Shown piece by piece: positions 42,332-52,228 of a stretch of DNA of 64,000 nt. The notes under the pieces were generated by a model that was not told the origin of the DNA, did no database searches, and saw only the letters and a list, made by a program, of their open reading frames with translations. Positions within the stretch are counted from its first letter, which is position 1. Each line of letters starts with the position of its first letter. The DNA lies in contig CAMBSD010000001.1 of assembly GCA_945870425.1 (NCBI GenBank), forward strand, positions 1 through 64,000. The letters are read 5' to 3'. Both the position numbers and the translations under genes were made by a program. This stretch comes from Chitinophaga pinensis. Its GTDB lineage: Bacteria > Bacteroidota > Bacteroidia > UKL13-3.

Positions 42332-44281
42332 GTGAGCGAACATCATAATAGCCAAAGCAAACTTACTGCCGCAGGCCTTTTAGTTACCCTTGGAATCATT
42401 TATGGCGATATTGGAACTTCTCCATTATACGTGCTAAATGAAATTGTTGGTGATAGACTAATCAGTAAAGATCTGATTTTAGGAGGTTTATCTTGTATTT
42501 TTTGGACACTTACCTTACAAACCACGGTTAAATACGTTTTACTAACACTAAACGCAGATAATAATGGGGAGGGTGGGATTTTCTCCCTATACGCGCTAGT
42601 AAGAAGAAGAAGGCCCTATTTAATTTTCCCAGCCATTATAGGTGGTTGTGCCCTATTAGCCGATGGTATTATTACACCTCCCATTTCAGTTGCATCAGCT
42701 GTGGAGGGTTTGAGAATAATTCGAACGGACATACCAACAATACCCATTGTAATCACCATAATAACCGTATTATTCGTTATCCAAAGGGTGGGAAGTTCCT
42801 TGGTAGGTAAAGCATTTGGACCTATCATGTTTATTTGGTTTGGCATGTTGGCCGTTTTAGGACTTTCTAAAATTGGTTGCCATTTAGATGTATTAAACTC
42901 ACTAAATCCATATTACGCTTACAACCTATTAGCAAATTATCCTAAAGGCTTTTGGCTTTTAGGTGCAGTTTTCCTATGTACTACAGGTGCTGAAGCCCTT
43001 TATTCAGACCTTGGACATTGCGGAAAAAACAATATCCGAGTAAGTTGGATTTATGTAAAAATTGCTTTGGTGCTTAATTACTTAGGTCAAGGAGCAAACC
43101 TTTTGAACTATGAAGGAAAAACATTACAAGAAACAGGTATCAATTCATTTTACCACATCATGCCATCATGGTTTTTACCTACAGGCATTGTGATAGCTAC
43201 ATTAGCCGCTATTATTGCCAGTCAGGCATTAATAAGTGGTTCTTTTACATTGATTTCTGAGGCAATCAGACTCAATGTTTGGCCAAAAGTGTCTATCAAA
43301 TATCCAAGCAATATGAAAGGCCAACTATATGTGCCTAGTGCAAACTGGTTACTATGGGCAGGTTGTATTGGTATAGTATTGTATTTTAAAGAATCAGCCA
43401 ATATGGGCGCTGCTTATGGTCTAGCCATCACCATAGCCATGTTAATGACTACTTTCTTATTGTCAAATTATTTGAGAACAAAGAAAGTTGCCAAAATAGT
43501 TGTGTTAAGTATTTTGTTGGTTTATGGGTCCATTGAGGTTTCATTTCTTGTTGCCAATTTGCTAAAATTTCAACATGGTGGTTGGGTAAGTTTACTTATC
43601 AGCAGTGTGTTTATCTTTGTCATGTGGATTTGGTACAAAGGCCGTAAAATTAAGAACCGACTTACTGAGTTTGTGCCCCTAAAAAACTATATTCCTTTGC
43701 TTAAAGAATTGAGTAATGATACTTCAATATCGAAATACTCTACTCACCTTATTTATCTTACCAGTGCTGATACGCTGCTTGAGATTGAATCTAAAGTGAT
43801 GTATTCCATTCTACAAAAAAGACCTAAGAAAGCAGATATCTATTGGTTTGTGCATGTGCATGTAGACGACCAACCTTATAAAATGGAATACAAGGTGGAC
43901 CACATTGCAGAAAACGACATCATAAAAGTAGAATTTAAATTGGGTTTTAGGGTTGAACAAAAAGTGAATTTCTATTTCAGAAAAGTGGTTGAAGAATTGG
44001 TGAGAAATGGCGAAGTAGATGTTACCTCTCGTTACACTTCACTGAGAGAGCAAAACATCACAGGTGATTTCCGTTTTGTTGTTTTAAAACGTCACCTTTC
44101 ACATGAGAATGAGTTATCAGGCTATGAGCGTTGGATTATGGACATGTACTTCAAACTTGATAGATTAAGTTTATCTGAAGAAAGAGCTTTCGGACTAGAC
44201 ACCAGCTCTGTTACAGTTGAAACCGTGCCATTGCTTATTACCCCAGTGAAAGAATTCAAATTGAAGAGGGTTTATAAATAG
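42332..44281 (+). CDS. kup: KUP-type potassium transporter
   Basis: 649 residues. Brings in K+ with protons across the inner membrane. Starts with GTG at 42332; the upstream frame is closed by a TAA at 42323 and no ATG is available. The N-terminal signature GIIYGDIGTSPLYVLNEIVG and the later NNGEGGIFSLYALVRR are diagnostic, as are the 12 membrane helices (about 10-435) and the cytosolic C-terminal domain (about 440-649). Single-gene unit with its own promoter and terminator. c-di-AMP control is known for some KUPs elsewhere but is not visible here. Confidence 0.95.
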   Translation: MSEHHNSQSKLTAAGLLVTLGIIYGDIGTSPLYVLNEIVGDRLISKDLILGGLSCIFWTLTLQTTVKYVLLTLNADNNGEGGIFSLYALVRRRRPYLIFPAIIGGCALLADGIITPPISVASAVEGLRIIRTDIPTIPIVITIITVLFVIQRVGSSLVGKAFGPIMFIWFGMLAVLGLSKIGCHLDVLNSLNPYYAYNLLANYPKGFWLLGAVFLCTTGAEALYSDLGHCGKNNIRVSWIYVKIALVLNYLGQGANLLNYEGKTLQETGINSFYHIMPSWFLPTGIVIATLAAIIASQALISGSFTLISEAIRLNVWPKVSIKYPSNMKGQLYVPSANWLLWAGCIGIVLYFKESANMGAAYGLAITIAMLMTTFLLSNYLRTKKVAKIVVLSILLVYGSIEVSFLVANLLKFQHGGWVSLLISSVFIFVMWIWYKGRKIKNRLTEFVPLKNYIPLLKELSNDTSISKYSTHLIYLTSADTLLEIESKVMYSILQKRPKKADIYWFVHVHVDDQPYKMEYKVDHIAENDIIKVEFKLGFRVEQKVNFYFRKVVEELVRNGEVDVTSRYTSLREQNITGDFRFVVLKRHLSHENELSGYERWIMDMYFKLDRLSLSEERAFGLDTSSVTVETVPLLITPVKEFKLKRVYK

Positions 44282-44295
44282 AGGAAATCTTAAGT

Positions 44296-44335
44296 AAAAA
44301 GGCAGCTAACATAAATGATAGCTGCCTTTTTTTTT
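44296..44335 (+). terminator. Intrinsic terminator of kup
   Basis: GGCAGCTA (44301-44308) pairs with TAGCTGCC (44319-44326), with flanking A- and T-runs (nine T follow). It lies 15-20 nt after the kup stop. Confidence 0.92.
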
Positions 44336-44374
44336 ATTTGCTTTAATTTGAAATTCTAATTCAAAGAAGGCATA

Positions 44375-44673
44375 TTATTTCTCAAGCCAATTATTCTCTG
44401 GATTTAAAGACGTGTGTATAATAGCTAAAACATAAACCTTCCCTTGCTCTTCATCAATATCAAAGTGAATTAAAAAGGGAAATGGATTTGTATAGTAACA
44501 TCTAATATTATCATATCTAATTTGTAATATGGATTGGCCTTCAAAGTTTCAAAGGATTTAAAAATTGTCTTATAGAACTTTTCTCCTAATCCTTTCTGTT
44601 GCTCATTATAATAATCAACTGCTTTTTTAATATCAGTAAAAGGTTTTGGATGGATATGAATTTTAAAACCCAT
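44375..44673 (-). pseudogene. Frameshifted RelE/ParE-type toxin
   Basis: The frame from 44673 reads MGFKIHIHPKPFTDIKKAVD and so on to NPYYKL, then goes off and stops after 67 residues. In another frame the toxin continues from the same point: RYDNIRCYYTNPFPFLIHFD, then VYVLAIIHTSLNPENNW, stop at 44375-44377. One lost base near 44535-44545 explains it. The missing part includes the strands with the family's basic catalytic residues, so the toxin should be dead. The intact antitoxin gene overlaps its start by one base. Confidence 0.75.
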
Positions 44674-44882
44674 TACTTTTTTATGGTTTCTTTCACATCA
44701 TCCCAATCCAAAAATTTTGATACTTCTAAAGACTCTATTCTGTCTCTAACTATTTGTTGATGCCATTCAGGAATTATCATTTCTTCTTGCTCAACAGTAA
44801 GAAAATCTAAAGATTTTAGATACTCAATTAGCGACAAGGCTTTATTTGTGGAAGCATCCTGAATGTTTAAGGTAAGTTTCAT
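44673..44882 (-). CDS. Antitoxin of the broken RelE/ParE pair
   Basis: 69 residues. Typical size and make-up of addiction-module antitoxins paired with RelE/ParE toxins: a central stretch PEWHQQIVRDRIESLE and a C-terminal WDDVKETIKK. It overlaps the toxin start by one base (ATGA-type). Since the toxin is frameshifted, this gene may persist as an orphan. It lies 54 nt downstream of the metH stop on the same strand. Confidence 0.7.
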   Translation of the reverse strand: MKLTLNIQDASTNKALSLIEYLKSLDFLTVEQEEMIIPEWHQQIVRDRIESLEVSKFLDWDDVKETIKK

Positions 44883-44935
44883 AACAACACAAAATTAATT
44901 ATTGTTCATTGAAAAATAAAATGCCATATTTTCTT

Positions 44936-47900
44936 CTAATCATACCCCAAATTTGGAGCAAGCCATTTTTCAACCCATTCAACGCTTTCACCTTTACGAA
45001 TAGCATATTCTTCTACTTGGTCTTTGGCAATTTTACCTAAACCAAAATACTTGCTTTTTGGGTGCGCAAAATAAAAACCACTCACAGCTGCAGCAGGATA
45101 CATCGCAAAGTTTTCAGTTAGGTGCAACCCAATTCTATTTTCAGCATCAAGCAAATTAAATAAGGTACGTTTCTCAGTATGGTCAGGGCAAGCAGGATAT
45201 CCTGGCGCAGGGCGAATACCCTGGTATTCTTCTTTTATCAAATCTTCACTGCTTAAATTTTCACTAGAAGCATAACCCCAATATTCTTTACGAACAAGCT
45301 CATGCATGCGCTCTGCAAATGCCTCTGCCAATCTATCCGCAATGGCTTTAATCATGATGCTATGGTAATCGTCATGGTCTTTCTCATAAGCTTCAACCAA
45401 TGGCTCAATGCCTATGCCTGCAGTTACTGCAAATCCACCCATGTAATCCGTTTTACCTGTTTCTTTAGGTGCCACGAAATCGGCTAAACAATTGTAGTGT
45501 TGACCATCTGCTTTTTCTGATTGTTGGCGCAAGAAATGGAAGGTGTTTTCAACTCCGCTCGAACTGACATTGGTTTCGCTCGAATTGATAACCACATCAT
45601 CACTTATTGAATTGGCCTCCCAAAATCCTATGACTGCTTTGGCAGTAAGAAGCTTTTTACTAATTACTTCATCCAACATTTTATTGGCATCATCAAACAG
45701 CTTTTTAGCTTCGCTTCCAATGATGGCATCATCAAATATTTTCGGATAACGGCCTGCCAATTCCCATGTTGCAAAGAAAGGAGTCCAATCAATATAGTTT
45801 CTTAAATCTTCTAATGGATAATCTTCAAAAACTTTTGTTCCCGTAAATGTAGGCTTCACAATATTGTCAACATCCACACTCACTTTGGTTGAACGAGCCT
45901 TTTCGATGCTTACAAAATTTTTATCACGCTTTCGGTTTTTATAATCTTCACGGTACTGACTATAATCTTCTTTTAGTTTTTTATGGTAAGCCTCGCCAAA
46001 CTCTTTACTGATGAGACTTTGAACCACAGGAACACTCTTACTTGCATCAATTACATGAACAACAGAACCACTGTAGTGTGGGTCTATTTTAACAGCTGTG
46101 TGCACCCTTGAAGTAGTTGCACCTCCAATTAATAAAGGTATTTTCATACCCAATCTTTCCATCTCTTTTGCCACACCCACCATCTCATCTAAACTAGGTG
46201 TAATCAAACCACTCAAGCCAATTACATCCACTTTTTCTTCAATGGCTTTTGCTAGAATTTTATCTGTTGGCACCATCACACCCATGTCAATAATCTCGAA
46301 ATTATTGCAGGCCATTACCACGCCAACAATGTTTTTTCCAATATCATGTACATCGCCCTTCACAGTTGCCATCAGGATCTTACATGCCCCGCCTAAATCC
46401 TCCCCTGAGGGGAGGACTTTTGACTCCACATCATTCAATGATTTGAGACAAGTCAAAATCTCGATTAATACGTTATCAATATCTGCAAAAATTCTTTCGT
46501 TAACAAACCGAATAACTTTATAGCCCATGCTTTCAAGCCATTCAGTCCTTTGTTTATCCGATTCAATATTATCTGGTAATTGATGAATCTTTCCATCTAA
46601 TTCGATAACTAGTTTCTTTTTTAAACAAACAAAATCTGCTATGTATCTTCCAATAATATGTTGTCTTCTAAATTTGTATCCATCCAATTTTTTGCCTTTT
46701 AAAATATTCCATAAAATATCTTCTGCATCTGTTGGGTTGTTTCTATTTTGAAGAACAAATTCTTTTAATAATGGATAAAGAGCTGTATCCGCTGTTTCGT
46801 AGCCAAACTCCTCTTCACCCAGAGTCTCTCCCTTAGGGAGAGATTTAGAGAGGGCTTCTGCTTGTTTCCTTTTCTCTTCATCCATAAAAGGCATTAAGTA
46901 AGCTACTGCCTTTTTCATTACCCTAGCACTTTTTACTACTTGAGGTAAGAACATTTTTCCCGCACCAAATAAATCTCCAACTACATTCATTCCTGCCATC
47001 AATGGGCCTTCAATTACATCCAATGGCTTTGCAAGTTTTTGTCTTGCTTCTTCAGTATCAGCATCAATAAAATCGACAATACCTTTTACTAAGGCATGAC
47101 TTAATCGAGACTCAACAGTTCCATTGCGCCACTCTTCGTTTACTACTTCTACTTTGCCTTTTTGCTTCACAGTTTCTGCAAACTCCAACAATCGCTCTGT
47201 GGCATCCTCTCTTCTATCCAACAATACATCCTCAACTCGTTCTAACAATTCTTTCGGAATATCATCATATACCTCCAACATGGCAGGGTTAACAATACCC
47301 ATGTCCATTCCTTCTTTGATCGCATGATACAAAAATGCTGAGTGCATAGCTTCACGCACAGCATTGTTTCCTCTAAATGAAAATGACACATTAGAAACAC
47401 CGCCACTTACGTGTGCTCCAGGCAAATTAGTTCTTATCCATTTGGTAGCCCTAAAAAAGTCTAAAGCATTCTTACGATGCTCTTCCATGCCTGTTCCAAC
47501 AGGGAAAATATTAGGGTCAAAAATGATATCACCTGGATAGAATTTTACTTTCTCTACAAGGATTCGGTATGCCCTTTCACATATTTCAATTCGTCTTTCA
47601 TATGAATCGGCTTGACCAACTTCATCAAAAGCCATAATGATAACAGCAGCACCATAGCGCTTGATTAATTTGGCTTGTTGAATAAATTCTTCTTCTCCTG
47701 CTTTTAATGAAATAGAATTCACCACACATTTACCTTGTACTACTTTCAATCCTGCTTCGATGATGTGCCATTTGGATGAATCAATCATCACAGGCACTCT
47801 TGATATATCTGGCTCGGATGCTATTAAGTTTAGGAACTTGGTCATGGCTTCTGCACCATCCAACATCCCTTCATCCATGTTCACATCTATAATCTGAGCA

Positions 47901-48082
47901 CCACCTTCCACTTGGTCGCGGGCTACAGACAAAGCGCCATCATAGTCGCCTTCTTTTATTAGTTTTAAAAACTTGGCTGAACCTGTAACATTGGTGCGTT
48001 CACCCACATTGATAAAATTTGATTCGGGGGTAACAATTAGAGGTTCAAGACCTGATAATTTTAAAGTATATTCTTTTTTCAT
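44936..48082 (-). CDS. metH: Methionine synthase, folate/B12/AdoMet part, with an inserted DUF559 nuclease domain
   Basis: 1048 residues. Transfers the methyl group of methyl-tetrahydrofolate through cobalamin to homocysteine. Pterin-binding domain at about 15-290 ([26 protein letters not shown]), cap domain at about 300-405, B12-binding domain at about 570-720 with the His ligand in [14 protein letters not shown] and [14 protein letters not shown], and the AdoMet activation domain at about 740-1048 with [15 protein letters not shown]. The homocysteine domain is a separate gene, as usual in Bacteroidota. Between cap and B12 domain (about 410-565) sits an extra 156-residue block with a PD-(D/E)XK nuclease core ([27 protein letters not shown]). 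Without it the length would be about 890, normal for this half. Confidence 0.93.
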   Translation of the reverse strand: MKKEYTLKLSGLEPLIVTPESNFINVGERTNVTGSAKFLKLIKEGDYDGALSVARDQVEGGAQIIDVNMDEGMLDGAEAMTKFLNLIASEPDISRVPVMIDSSKWHIIEAGLKVVQGKCVVNSISLKAGEEEFIQQAKLIKRYGAAVIIMAFDEVGQADSYERRIEICERAYRILVEKVKFYPGDIIFDPNIFPVGTGMEEHRKNALDFFRATKWIRTNLPGAHVSGGVSNVSFSFRGNNAVREAMHSAFLYHAIKEGMDMGIVNPAMLEVYDDIPKELLERVEDVLLDRREDATERLLEFAETVKQKGKVEVVNEEWRNGTVESRLSHALVKGIVDFIDADTEEARQKLAKPLDVIEGPLMAGMNVVGDLFGAGKMFLPQVVKSARVMKKAVAYLMPFMDEEKRKQAEALSKSLPKGETLGEEEFGYETADTALYPLLKEFVLQNRNNPTDAEDILWNILKGKKLDGYKFRRQHIIGRYIADFVCLKKKLVIELDGKIHQLPDNIESDKQRTEWLESMGYKVIRFVNERIFADIDNVLIEILTCLKSLNDVESKVLPSGEDLGGACKILMATVKGDVHDIGKNIVGVVMACNNFEIIDMGVMVPTDKILAKAIEEKVDVIGLSGLITPSLDEMVGVAKEMERLGMKIPLLIGGATTSRVHTAVKIDPHYSGSVVHVIDASKSVPVVQSLISKEFGEAYHKKLKEDYSQYREDYKNRKRDKNFVSIEKARSTKVSVDVDNIVKPTFTGTKVFEDYPLEDLRNYIDWTPFFATWELAGRYPKIFDDAIIGSEAKKLFDDANKMLDEVISKKLLTAKAVIGFWEANSISDDVVINSSETNVSSSGVENTFHFLRQQSEKADGQHYNCLADFVAPKETGKTDYMGGFAVTAGIGIEPLVEAYEKDHDDYHSIMIKAIADRLAEAFAERMHELVRKEYWGYASSENLSSEDLIKEEYQGIRPAPGYPACPDHTEKRTLFNLLDAENRIGLHLTENFAMYPAAAVSGFYFAHPKSKYFGLGKIAKDQVEEYAIRKGESVEWVEKWLAPNLGYD
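46398..46416. repeat. Left palindrome of the DUF559 cassette
   Basis: TCCTCCCCT-G-AGGGGAGGA, a perfect 9-bp-arm palindrome. With its flanking CTAAA it is an inverted, diverged copy of the palindrome at 46825-46843. Confidence 0.9.
46825..46843. repeat. Right palindrome of the DUF559 cassette
   Basis: TCTCTCCCT-T-AGGGAGAGA, a perfect 9-bp-arm palindrome, followed by TTTAGAGAGGGC, the counterpart of GCCTAAATCC at the left end. Confidence 0.9.
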
Positions 48083-48092
48083 TTGTTATTTT

Positions 48093-48541
48093 ACCACTGA
48101 GTACACCGAGGTTTACACAGTGCACATAGAGTTTAATTAGCTAATCGTTTTATACCGTTTTTTAATAATGTAACATTGAAATTAATCAATAATCCAAGTT
48201 TATAATTTCCTAATTTCATGTAAGTAAGTGTTTGAGCTACATGCACATCGTTAAGAGCTTCAACAGATTTAATTTCAATTACAACTTTATTTTCAATCAA
48301 TAAATCAATTCTATATCCAACATATAATCTTACTTCTTCATAGATTAGAGGCATTGGTTTTTCTTTCTCAACGAATAGATTTTCATATTTTGTAATATGA
48401 TAAAACAAGCACTCTTTGTATGCAGATTCCAAAAGTCCGGGTCCTAATGCTTTATTAACTTGAATTGAAGCATTAATTATTTTACCTGTTATTTCATTTA
48501 TCTCCATATACTCTGTGTATAGCTCTGTGCACTCTGTGGTT
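48093..48541. mobile_element. GxxExxY cassette with inverted CTCTGTG-type repeats
   Basis: The gene at 48133-48507 is flanked on the right by three CTCTGTG units (48511, 48523, 48532) and on the left by diverged reverse-complement units (CACTGAG 48095, CACCGAG 48104, CACAGTG 48116). Together they make imperfect inverted repeats of about 38 nt. The unit fills the gap between the two metH genes. AGCTAATTAA also occurs as a direct repeat at 48133-48142 and 48540-48549 (minus strand). Confidence 0.65.
48133..48507 (-). CDS. GxxExxY protein (PD-(D/E)XK nuclease family)
   Basis: 124 residues. The family signature G-x-x-E-x-x-Y is present as GLLESAY (about 23-29). The PD-(D/E)XK core is visible as YRIDLLIENKVVIEIKSVE, with the D, E and K of the active site. 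Function of the family is not established; a DNA nuclease role is inferred from the fold. It lies between the metH halves, transcribed with them. Its start and stop abut CTCTGTG-type inverted repeats, and the spacing to metH on each side is 32-50 nt, so it behaves like a cassette added to the operon. Confidence 0.88.
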   Translation of the reverse strand: MEINEITGKIINASIQVNKALGPGLLESAYKECLFYHITKYENLFVEKEKPMPLIYEEVRLYVGYRIDLLIENKVVIEIKSVEALNDVHVAQTLTYMKLGNYKLGLLINFNVTLLKNGIKRLAN

Positions 48542-49535
48542 AATTAGCTTGCATTTTCCTAGGTTTATATTTTGCAGCTACTTCAGCAATGGCTTTGATA
48601 TGAGGAGGTGTTGTACCACAACAACCACCAATAATATTTATTAATCCTTCTTTCAAAAACTCTTCAATTTGTTGAGCCATGTATGCAGGGCTTTCATCGT
48701 AAGCACCCATTTCGTTTGGCAACCCTGCATTTGGATGTGCACTTACCATAAAGTTTGAATTGTGCGATAGCACTTGCAAATAAGGTCTAAGGGCACTTGC
48801 ACCTAATGCACAATTTAATCCCACACTAAGCAAAGGAATATGAGAAACCGAAATCAAAAAGGCTTCAGTGGTTTGTCCTGATAAAGTTCTTCCAGAAGCA
48901 TCCGTAATAGTACCACTCACCATGACAGGGTAAAGCTTGCCAATTTCATCAAACACTTCTTCAATGGCAAACAAAGCCGCTTTGGCATTCAATGTATCAA
49001 AAATGGTTTCAACCAATAACAAGTCTGCACCACCGTCTATCAATGCTCTTGCTTGCTCTTTATATGCTGTTACCAATTGATCATAAGTTACAGCTCTATA
49101 TCCAGGATCATTTACATCTGGAGATAATGAAGCCGTTCTATTGGTAGGACCCATAGAACCTGCCACAAAACGTGGTTTGTTTGGTTCGCGGGTCGTAAAC
49201 TCATCAGCTACTTCTCTTGCAATTTTGGCTGATTGAAAATTCAATTCATACACCAAATGCTCCAAATGGTAATCTGCTTGCGCAATGGTAGTGCCGCTAA
49301 AAGTATTGGTTTCAGCTATATCAGCACCAGCAGCATAGTATTGGGCATGAATATCTTTGATAATATCTGGTCGAGATAATGACAGTAAATCATTGTTGCC
49401 CTTTAGTGGATGAGGATGATTTTTTAATGCTTCAGTTCTGAAGTCTTCTTCTTCAAGCTTGTGTCGCTGAATCATGGTGCCCATTGCACCATCAAGAACA
49501 AGGATTCGTTCTTTTAAAATGTCGGTAATGTTCAT
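48540..49535 (-). CDS. metH: Methionine synthase, homocysteine-binding part
   Basis: 331 residues, the N-terminal homocysteine methyltransferase barrel of MetH as a separate protein. The zinc-binding Cys residues are seen in [10 protein letters not shown] and in [13 protein letters not shown]. The start [19 protein letters not shown] is typical, as are [19 protein letters not shown] and [19 protein letters not shown]. It acts with the 1048-residue half encoded downstream; the split form is common in Bacteroidota. The operon is headed by a SAM-I riboswitch 158 nt upstream, so expression should fall when S-adenosylmethionine is plentiful. Confidence 0.94.
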   Translation of the reverse strand: MNITDILKERILVLDGAMGTMIQRHKLEEEDFRTEALKNHPHPLKGNNDLLSLSRPDIIKDIHAQYYAAGADIAETNTFSGTTIAQADYHLEHLVYELNFQSAKIAREVADEFTTREPNKPRFVAGSMGPTNRTASLSPDVNDPGYRAVTYDQLVTAYKEQARALIDGGADLLLVETIFDTLNAKAALFAIEEVFDEIGKLYPVMVSGTITDASGRTLSGQTTEAFLISVSHIPLLSVGLNCALGASALRPYLQVLSHNSNFMVSAHPNAGLPNEMGAYDESPAYMAQQIEEFLKEGLINIIGGCCGTTPPHIKAIAEVAAKYKPRKMQAN

Positions 49536-49693
49536 GTTTTCGTTATGAAATTTTTCTTTGCATCTAGGCTTCCGGAAAGCTTTGACACTTCGTTAATCGA
49601 GCCAGCATTTATTTTCCGGTAAATGAAGGCAGCATGTTTATTTGCTTAGCAGGAAAGTTTTGGATTGAAAAGTAAATAGCAGCAATGCTTTTA

Positions 49694-49798
49694 CTTATCA
49701 GCTCTTTCACACGTTGGTTCAAGATAGGTTTTGGCACCCTTTCTGTTAAGGGTTGCTAAGACATCATAGGGCCTAATCCCTCCGTCTTTCTTGATAAG
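49694..49798 (-). ncRNA. SAM-I (S-box) riboswitch
   Basis: On the minus strand the RNA starts CTTATCAAGAAAGACGGAGG, and has GAGGGATTAGGCCCTATGAT, then GCAACCC, AAGGGTGCCAAAACC and a closing GATAAG. P1 is formed by CTTATC (49793-49798) with GATAAG (49694-49699). GAGGGA, the GCAACC loop and GGTGCCAA are the conserved SAM-I core. It precedes the split metH operon. The remaining 158-nt leader shows no clear intrinsic terminator, so control may act on translation. Confidence 0.9.
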
Positions 49799-49803
49799 CA
49801 TGG

Positions 49804-49833
49804 CAAAGATAAGATTTTGAATAGATTATACAA
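49804..49833 (-). promoter_or_regulatory. Promoter of the SAM-riboswitch metH operon
   Basis: On the minus strand: TTG (49831-49833), 19 nt, TATCTTTG (49804-49811). Both the match to TAnnTTTG and the 19-nt spacing are ideal for Bacteroidota. Transcription would start at or next to the first base of the riboswitch. Confidence 0.8.
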
Positions 49834-51843
49834 CTAGGTTTTTAACATAGCCACAACCGACTGTACATTATTCTGAGGCAGGCCACAAGTCTTGTCGATA
49901 CATACATAAATTGAAAGGGCATCAGATGCAGGTTTATCTTTTAATAATGGTATTTGCGTTTCATTTTGCACCAAGGCATAAACGGCATTTGGTAAATACA
50001 TTTGATCCAATTCGTGTTGGGCAGAAATATAATCATTACCACTTAATACAATTTGATACAATCCTCTCTCTTTGTTTAACATTACTTGGAGCCAATTGCT
50101 ATAACCAGTAGGGTATTTATCTATCTTGGGCTTAATATTATGAAGCAAACCTTCCAATATATTTTCATAATCTGTATTGCTAAAATAATACATCAGCATC
50201 TGCAAACATTTTGCAAATACACTATTGGCAGAAGGTATCACGTCATCATTAAAATCAATCCTTCGGGCAATCAGGGCCTCATCATAGATGGAGGTAAAAT
50301 AGAAAAACTTTCTTTCAGCATCATAAAAATGTTGTATGCTTAGTTCCATTAAGGCATTGGCTTCCAACAAATATTTCTCTTCAAAAGTGACTTGGTACAA
50401 ATGAATAAATGCTTCTGTTAAACAAGCATAATCTTCAGCAAATGCTGATATACTAACTTTGCCATTTTTATAAATTCTATAAAGTCGTTTTTCAACTAAA
50501 AGTTTCTCAAGTATAAAATCTGCAGAGCACTTTGCCATTTTCAAAAATTCAGGTTCATCAAAAACCTGATAGGCTTTGGCGTAGCCTGAAATCATGAGTG
50601 CATTCCACGATGTAATGGCCTTATCATCCAAGCCTGGCTTGATTCTTTTACCTCTTTCGGCTAATAAAAGAACATTACATTCTTCTATCATTTTTTCAAT
50701 CTCTGATATGGGTGTTGAGGTAAGTTTTTCAAGCTCATCATTGCTTCTTGTGCGATACAAAATATTGCTTGAATGCTCCCAATTACCATAAGCATCGACC
50801 GAATAATACAAGCTAAAAAGAGGCTCATCCTTTCCTAAAACTTCCTGCAATTCTGACTTAGTCCAAATATAAAACTTCCCTTCCACCCCTTCACTATCCG
50901 CATCTAAGGCCGAATAGAACATTCCCTCTGCGGAGGTTAATTCTCTTTTTATGCATTCATGTGTATGATAAACTACTTTCTTGAAAAGTGGATTCTTTGA
51001 TTGCTGATATGCTTCAGCATACAATTGCATCAATTGCCCGTTATCATACAACATCTTCTCGAAATGTGGAGCTTTCCAAAATACATCAGTAGAGTAGCGA
51101 GCAAAGCCTCCTCCCACTTGGTCGTATATACCTCCTTCGGCCATACTTACAAGGGTTTTCATCACTGCATCATAACATTCTGTATCTTTAGTATGATAGT
51201 GGTATTGAAGAAAAAACTGCCAATTATTGGGCATAGGAAACTTAGGCGCCCAGCCAAAGCCACCAAATTTCATATCAAAATTGGCTTTCCATTGTCCAAT
51301 GATTTTTTCAATGTCAACCCTCTCCTCATTGCTTGCAGGAATGATATCCAATTTCTTTATGCCATTGGTCAAATCTGTTGCAAATTCTAATGCTTCTTCT
51401 CTTTTATGAATATAAAAATCACTCAAAGATTTTAAAGTTCTCTCCCAGTCTTGCTTAGGGAAATAGGTTCCTCCGTGAAGGGGTCTTCCATCAGGCAATA
51501 CAAAACAGTTTAAAGGCCAACCACCTCGCCCACTAAGCAGTTGCACTGCATCCATATAAATTTGGTCTATATCCGGGCGCTCTTCTCTATCCACTTTCAC
51601 ACACACAAATAATTCATTCATCAGTTGCGCGGTTTCTTCATTTTCGAAACTTTCATGCTCCATCACATGGCACCAATGACAAGCCGAATAACCAATACTA
51701 ACTATAACCAATTTATCCTCGCGTTTGGCTTTTTCAAAAGCCTCAGCCCCCCATTCATACCAATCCACAGGGTTGTGGGCATGCTGCAATAAATAAGGAC
51801 TTGATGATTGTATAAGTCGGTTAGTATGTTTGTGTGTTGTCAT
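49834..51843 (-). CDS. DUF255 thioredoxin-domain protein (YyaL/SSP411-like)
   Basis: 669 residues, full length for the family. The thioredoxin-like DUF255 domain is at about 5-165: [19 protein letters not shown], then the CxxC of [31 protein letters not shown] and [20 protein letters not shown]. An (alpha/alpha)6-barrel region follows (about 190-650) with [13 protein letters not shown] and [11 protein letters not shown]. Its substrate is unknown; a redox or epimerase/glycan role has been suggested by fold only. Its stop abuts the metH-operon promoter. Confidence 0.92.
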   Translation of the reverse strand: MTTHKHTNRLIQSSSPYLLQHAHNPVDWYEWGAEAFEKAKREDKLVIVSIGYSACHWCHVMEHESFENEETAQLMNELFVCVKVDREERPDIDQIYMDAVQLLSGRGGWPLNCFVLPDGRPLHGGTYFPKQDWERTLKSLSDFYIHKREEALEFATDLTNGIKKLDIIPASNEERVDIEKIIGQWKANFDMKFGGFGWAPKFPMPNNWQFFLQYHYHTKDTECYDAVMKTLVSMAEGGIYDQVGGGFARYSTDVFWKAPHFEKMLYDNGQLMQLYAEAYQQSKNPLFKKVVYHTHECIKRELTSAEGMFYSALDADSEGVEGKFYIWTKSELQEVLGKDEPLFSLYYSVDAYGNWEHSSNILYRTRSNDELEKLTSTPISEIEKMIEECNVLLLAERGKRIKPGLDDKAITSWNALMISGYAKAYQVFDEPEFLKMAKCSADFILEKLLVEKRLYRIYKNGKVSISAFAEDYACLTEAFIHLYQVTFEEKYLLEANALMELSIQHFYDAERKFFYFTSIYDEALIARRIDFNDDVIPSANSVFAKCLQMLMYYFSNTDYENILEGLLHNIKPKIDKYPTGYSNWLQVMLNKERGLYQIVLSGNDYISAQHELDQMYLPNAVYALVQNETQIPLLKDKPASDALSIYVCIDKTCGLPQNNVQSVVAMLKT

Positions 51844-51925
51844 TGATTATTAATATATAGTGATACATCTAAAGTTAGTTATATGGTCCAACCTGTTGGT
51901 GCTATAGACCTAAACATCATATTTA

Positions 51926-52228
51926 CTATTTTACCTTTTTGTAAATTTTATCTGGGCTTTGCCTGCAATCCCAAATTGTAAGAATATGAATTAGGTCCTG
52001 ATTCTCCTGATAAAAAATATAATAATCTTTTACTAGCTTGCCTTTAACATTTTCGAAATCAGTAGCTATCCCAATATTTGGGTGTTCTGCAATAATTTTT
52101 ATAGCATCTATAAAAAGATTGTTTAGCCTAATGCTATATGTTTTGGATTTATTTCGATTTATCCAATAGTCTAGAATATCTTTTCTGTCTTGAAGTGCTT
52201 GCTTCGACCAAATTAGCTTTTTAGCCAT
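51926..52228 (-). CDS. RelE/ParE family toxin
   Basis: 100 residues, full length. Pattern of the ParE/RelE fold: LIWSKQALQDRKDILDYWIN at the start, a central helix AIKIIAEHPNIG, and the strand pair KLVKDYYIFYQENQDLIHIL and TIWDCRQSP near the end. It inhibits gyrase or cuts ribosome-bound mRNA depending on subfamily, which cannot be told here. It overlaps the antitoxin stop by 16 nt. Unlike the pair at 44375-44882, this toxin is intact. Confidence 0.82.
   Translation of the reverse strand: MAKKLIWSKQALQDRKDILDYWINRNKSKTYSIRLNNLFIDAIKIIAEHPNIGIATDFENVKGKLVKDYYIFYQENQDLIHILTIWDCRQSPDKIYKKVK

Larger units (their letters stand above)
46387..46855 (-). mobile_element. In-frame DUF559 nuclease cassette inside metH
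   Basis: A block of about 469 bp bounded by imperfect inverted repeats: CCCCGCCTAAATCC on the left and GATTTAGAGAGGGC on the right, each joined to a 19-nt palindrome. The coding content is a DUF559 (Vsr-related) endonuclease domain with [20 protein letters not shown] at its start, catalytic D in YIADF and E-x-D in IELDG. Translation runs through both ends; the flanks appear in the protein as [12 protein letters not shown] and [11 protein letters not shown]. The boundaries are estimated from repeat ends, not from an uninterrupted homologue. Confidence 0.75.

Noticed and set aside
48133-48549. Direct repeat AGCTAATTAA at both ends of the GxxExxY unit as a target-site duplication
   Set aside because: The left copy lies inside the coding end, interior to the left inverted repeat, so it does not flank the element in the required way; it may come from both genes ending Ala-Asn-stop.
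49536-49693. Tiny open frames (8, 14 and 6 codons) in the metH leader as leader peptides
   Set aside because: No ribosome binding sites or Met-rich content; likely chance in AT-rich DNA.
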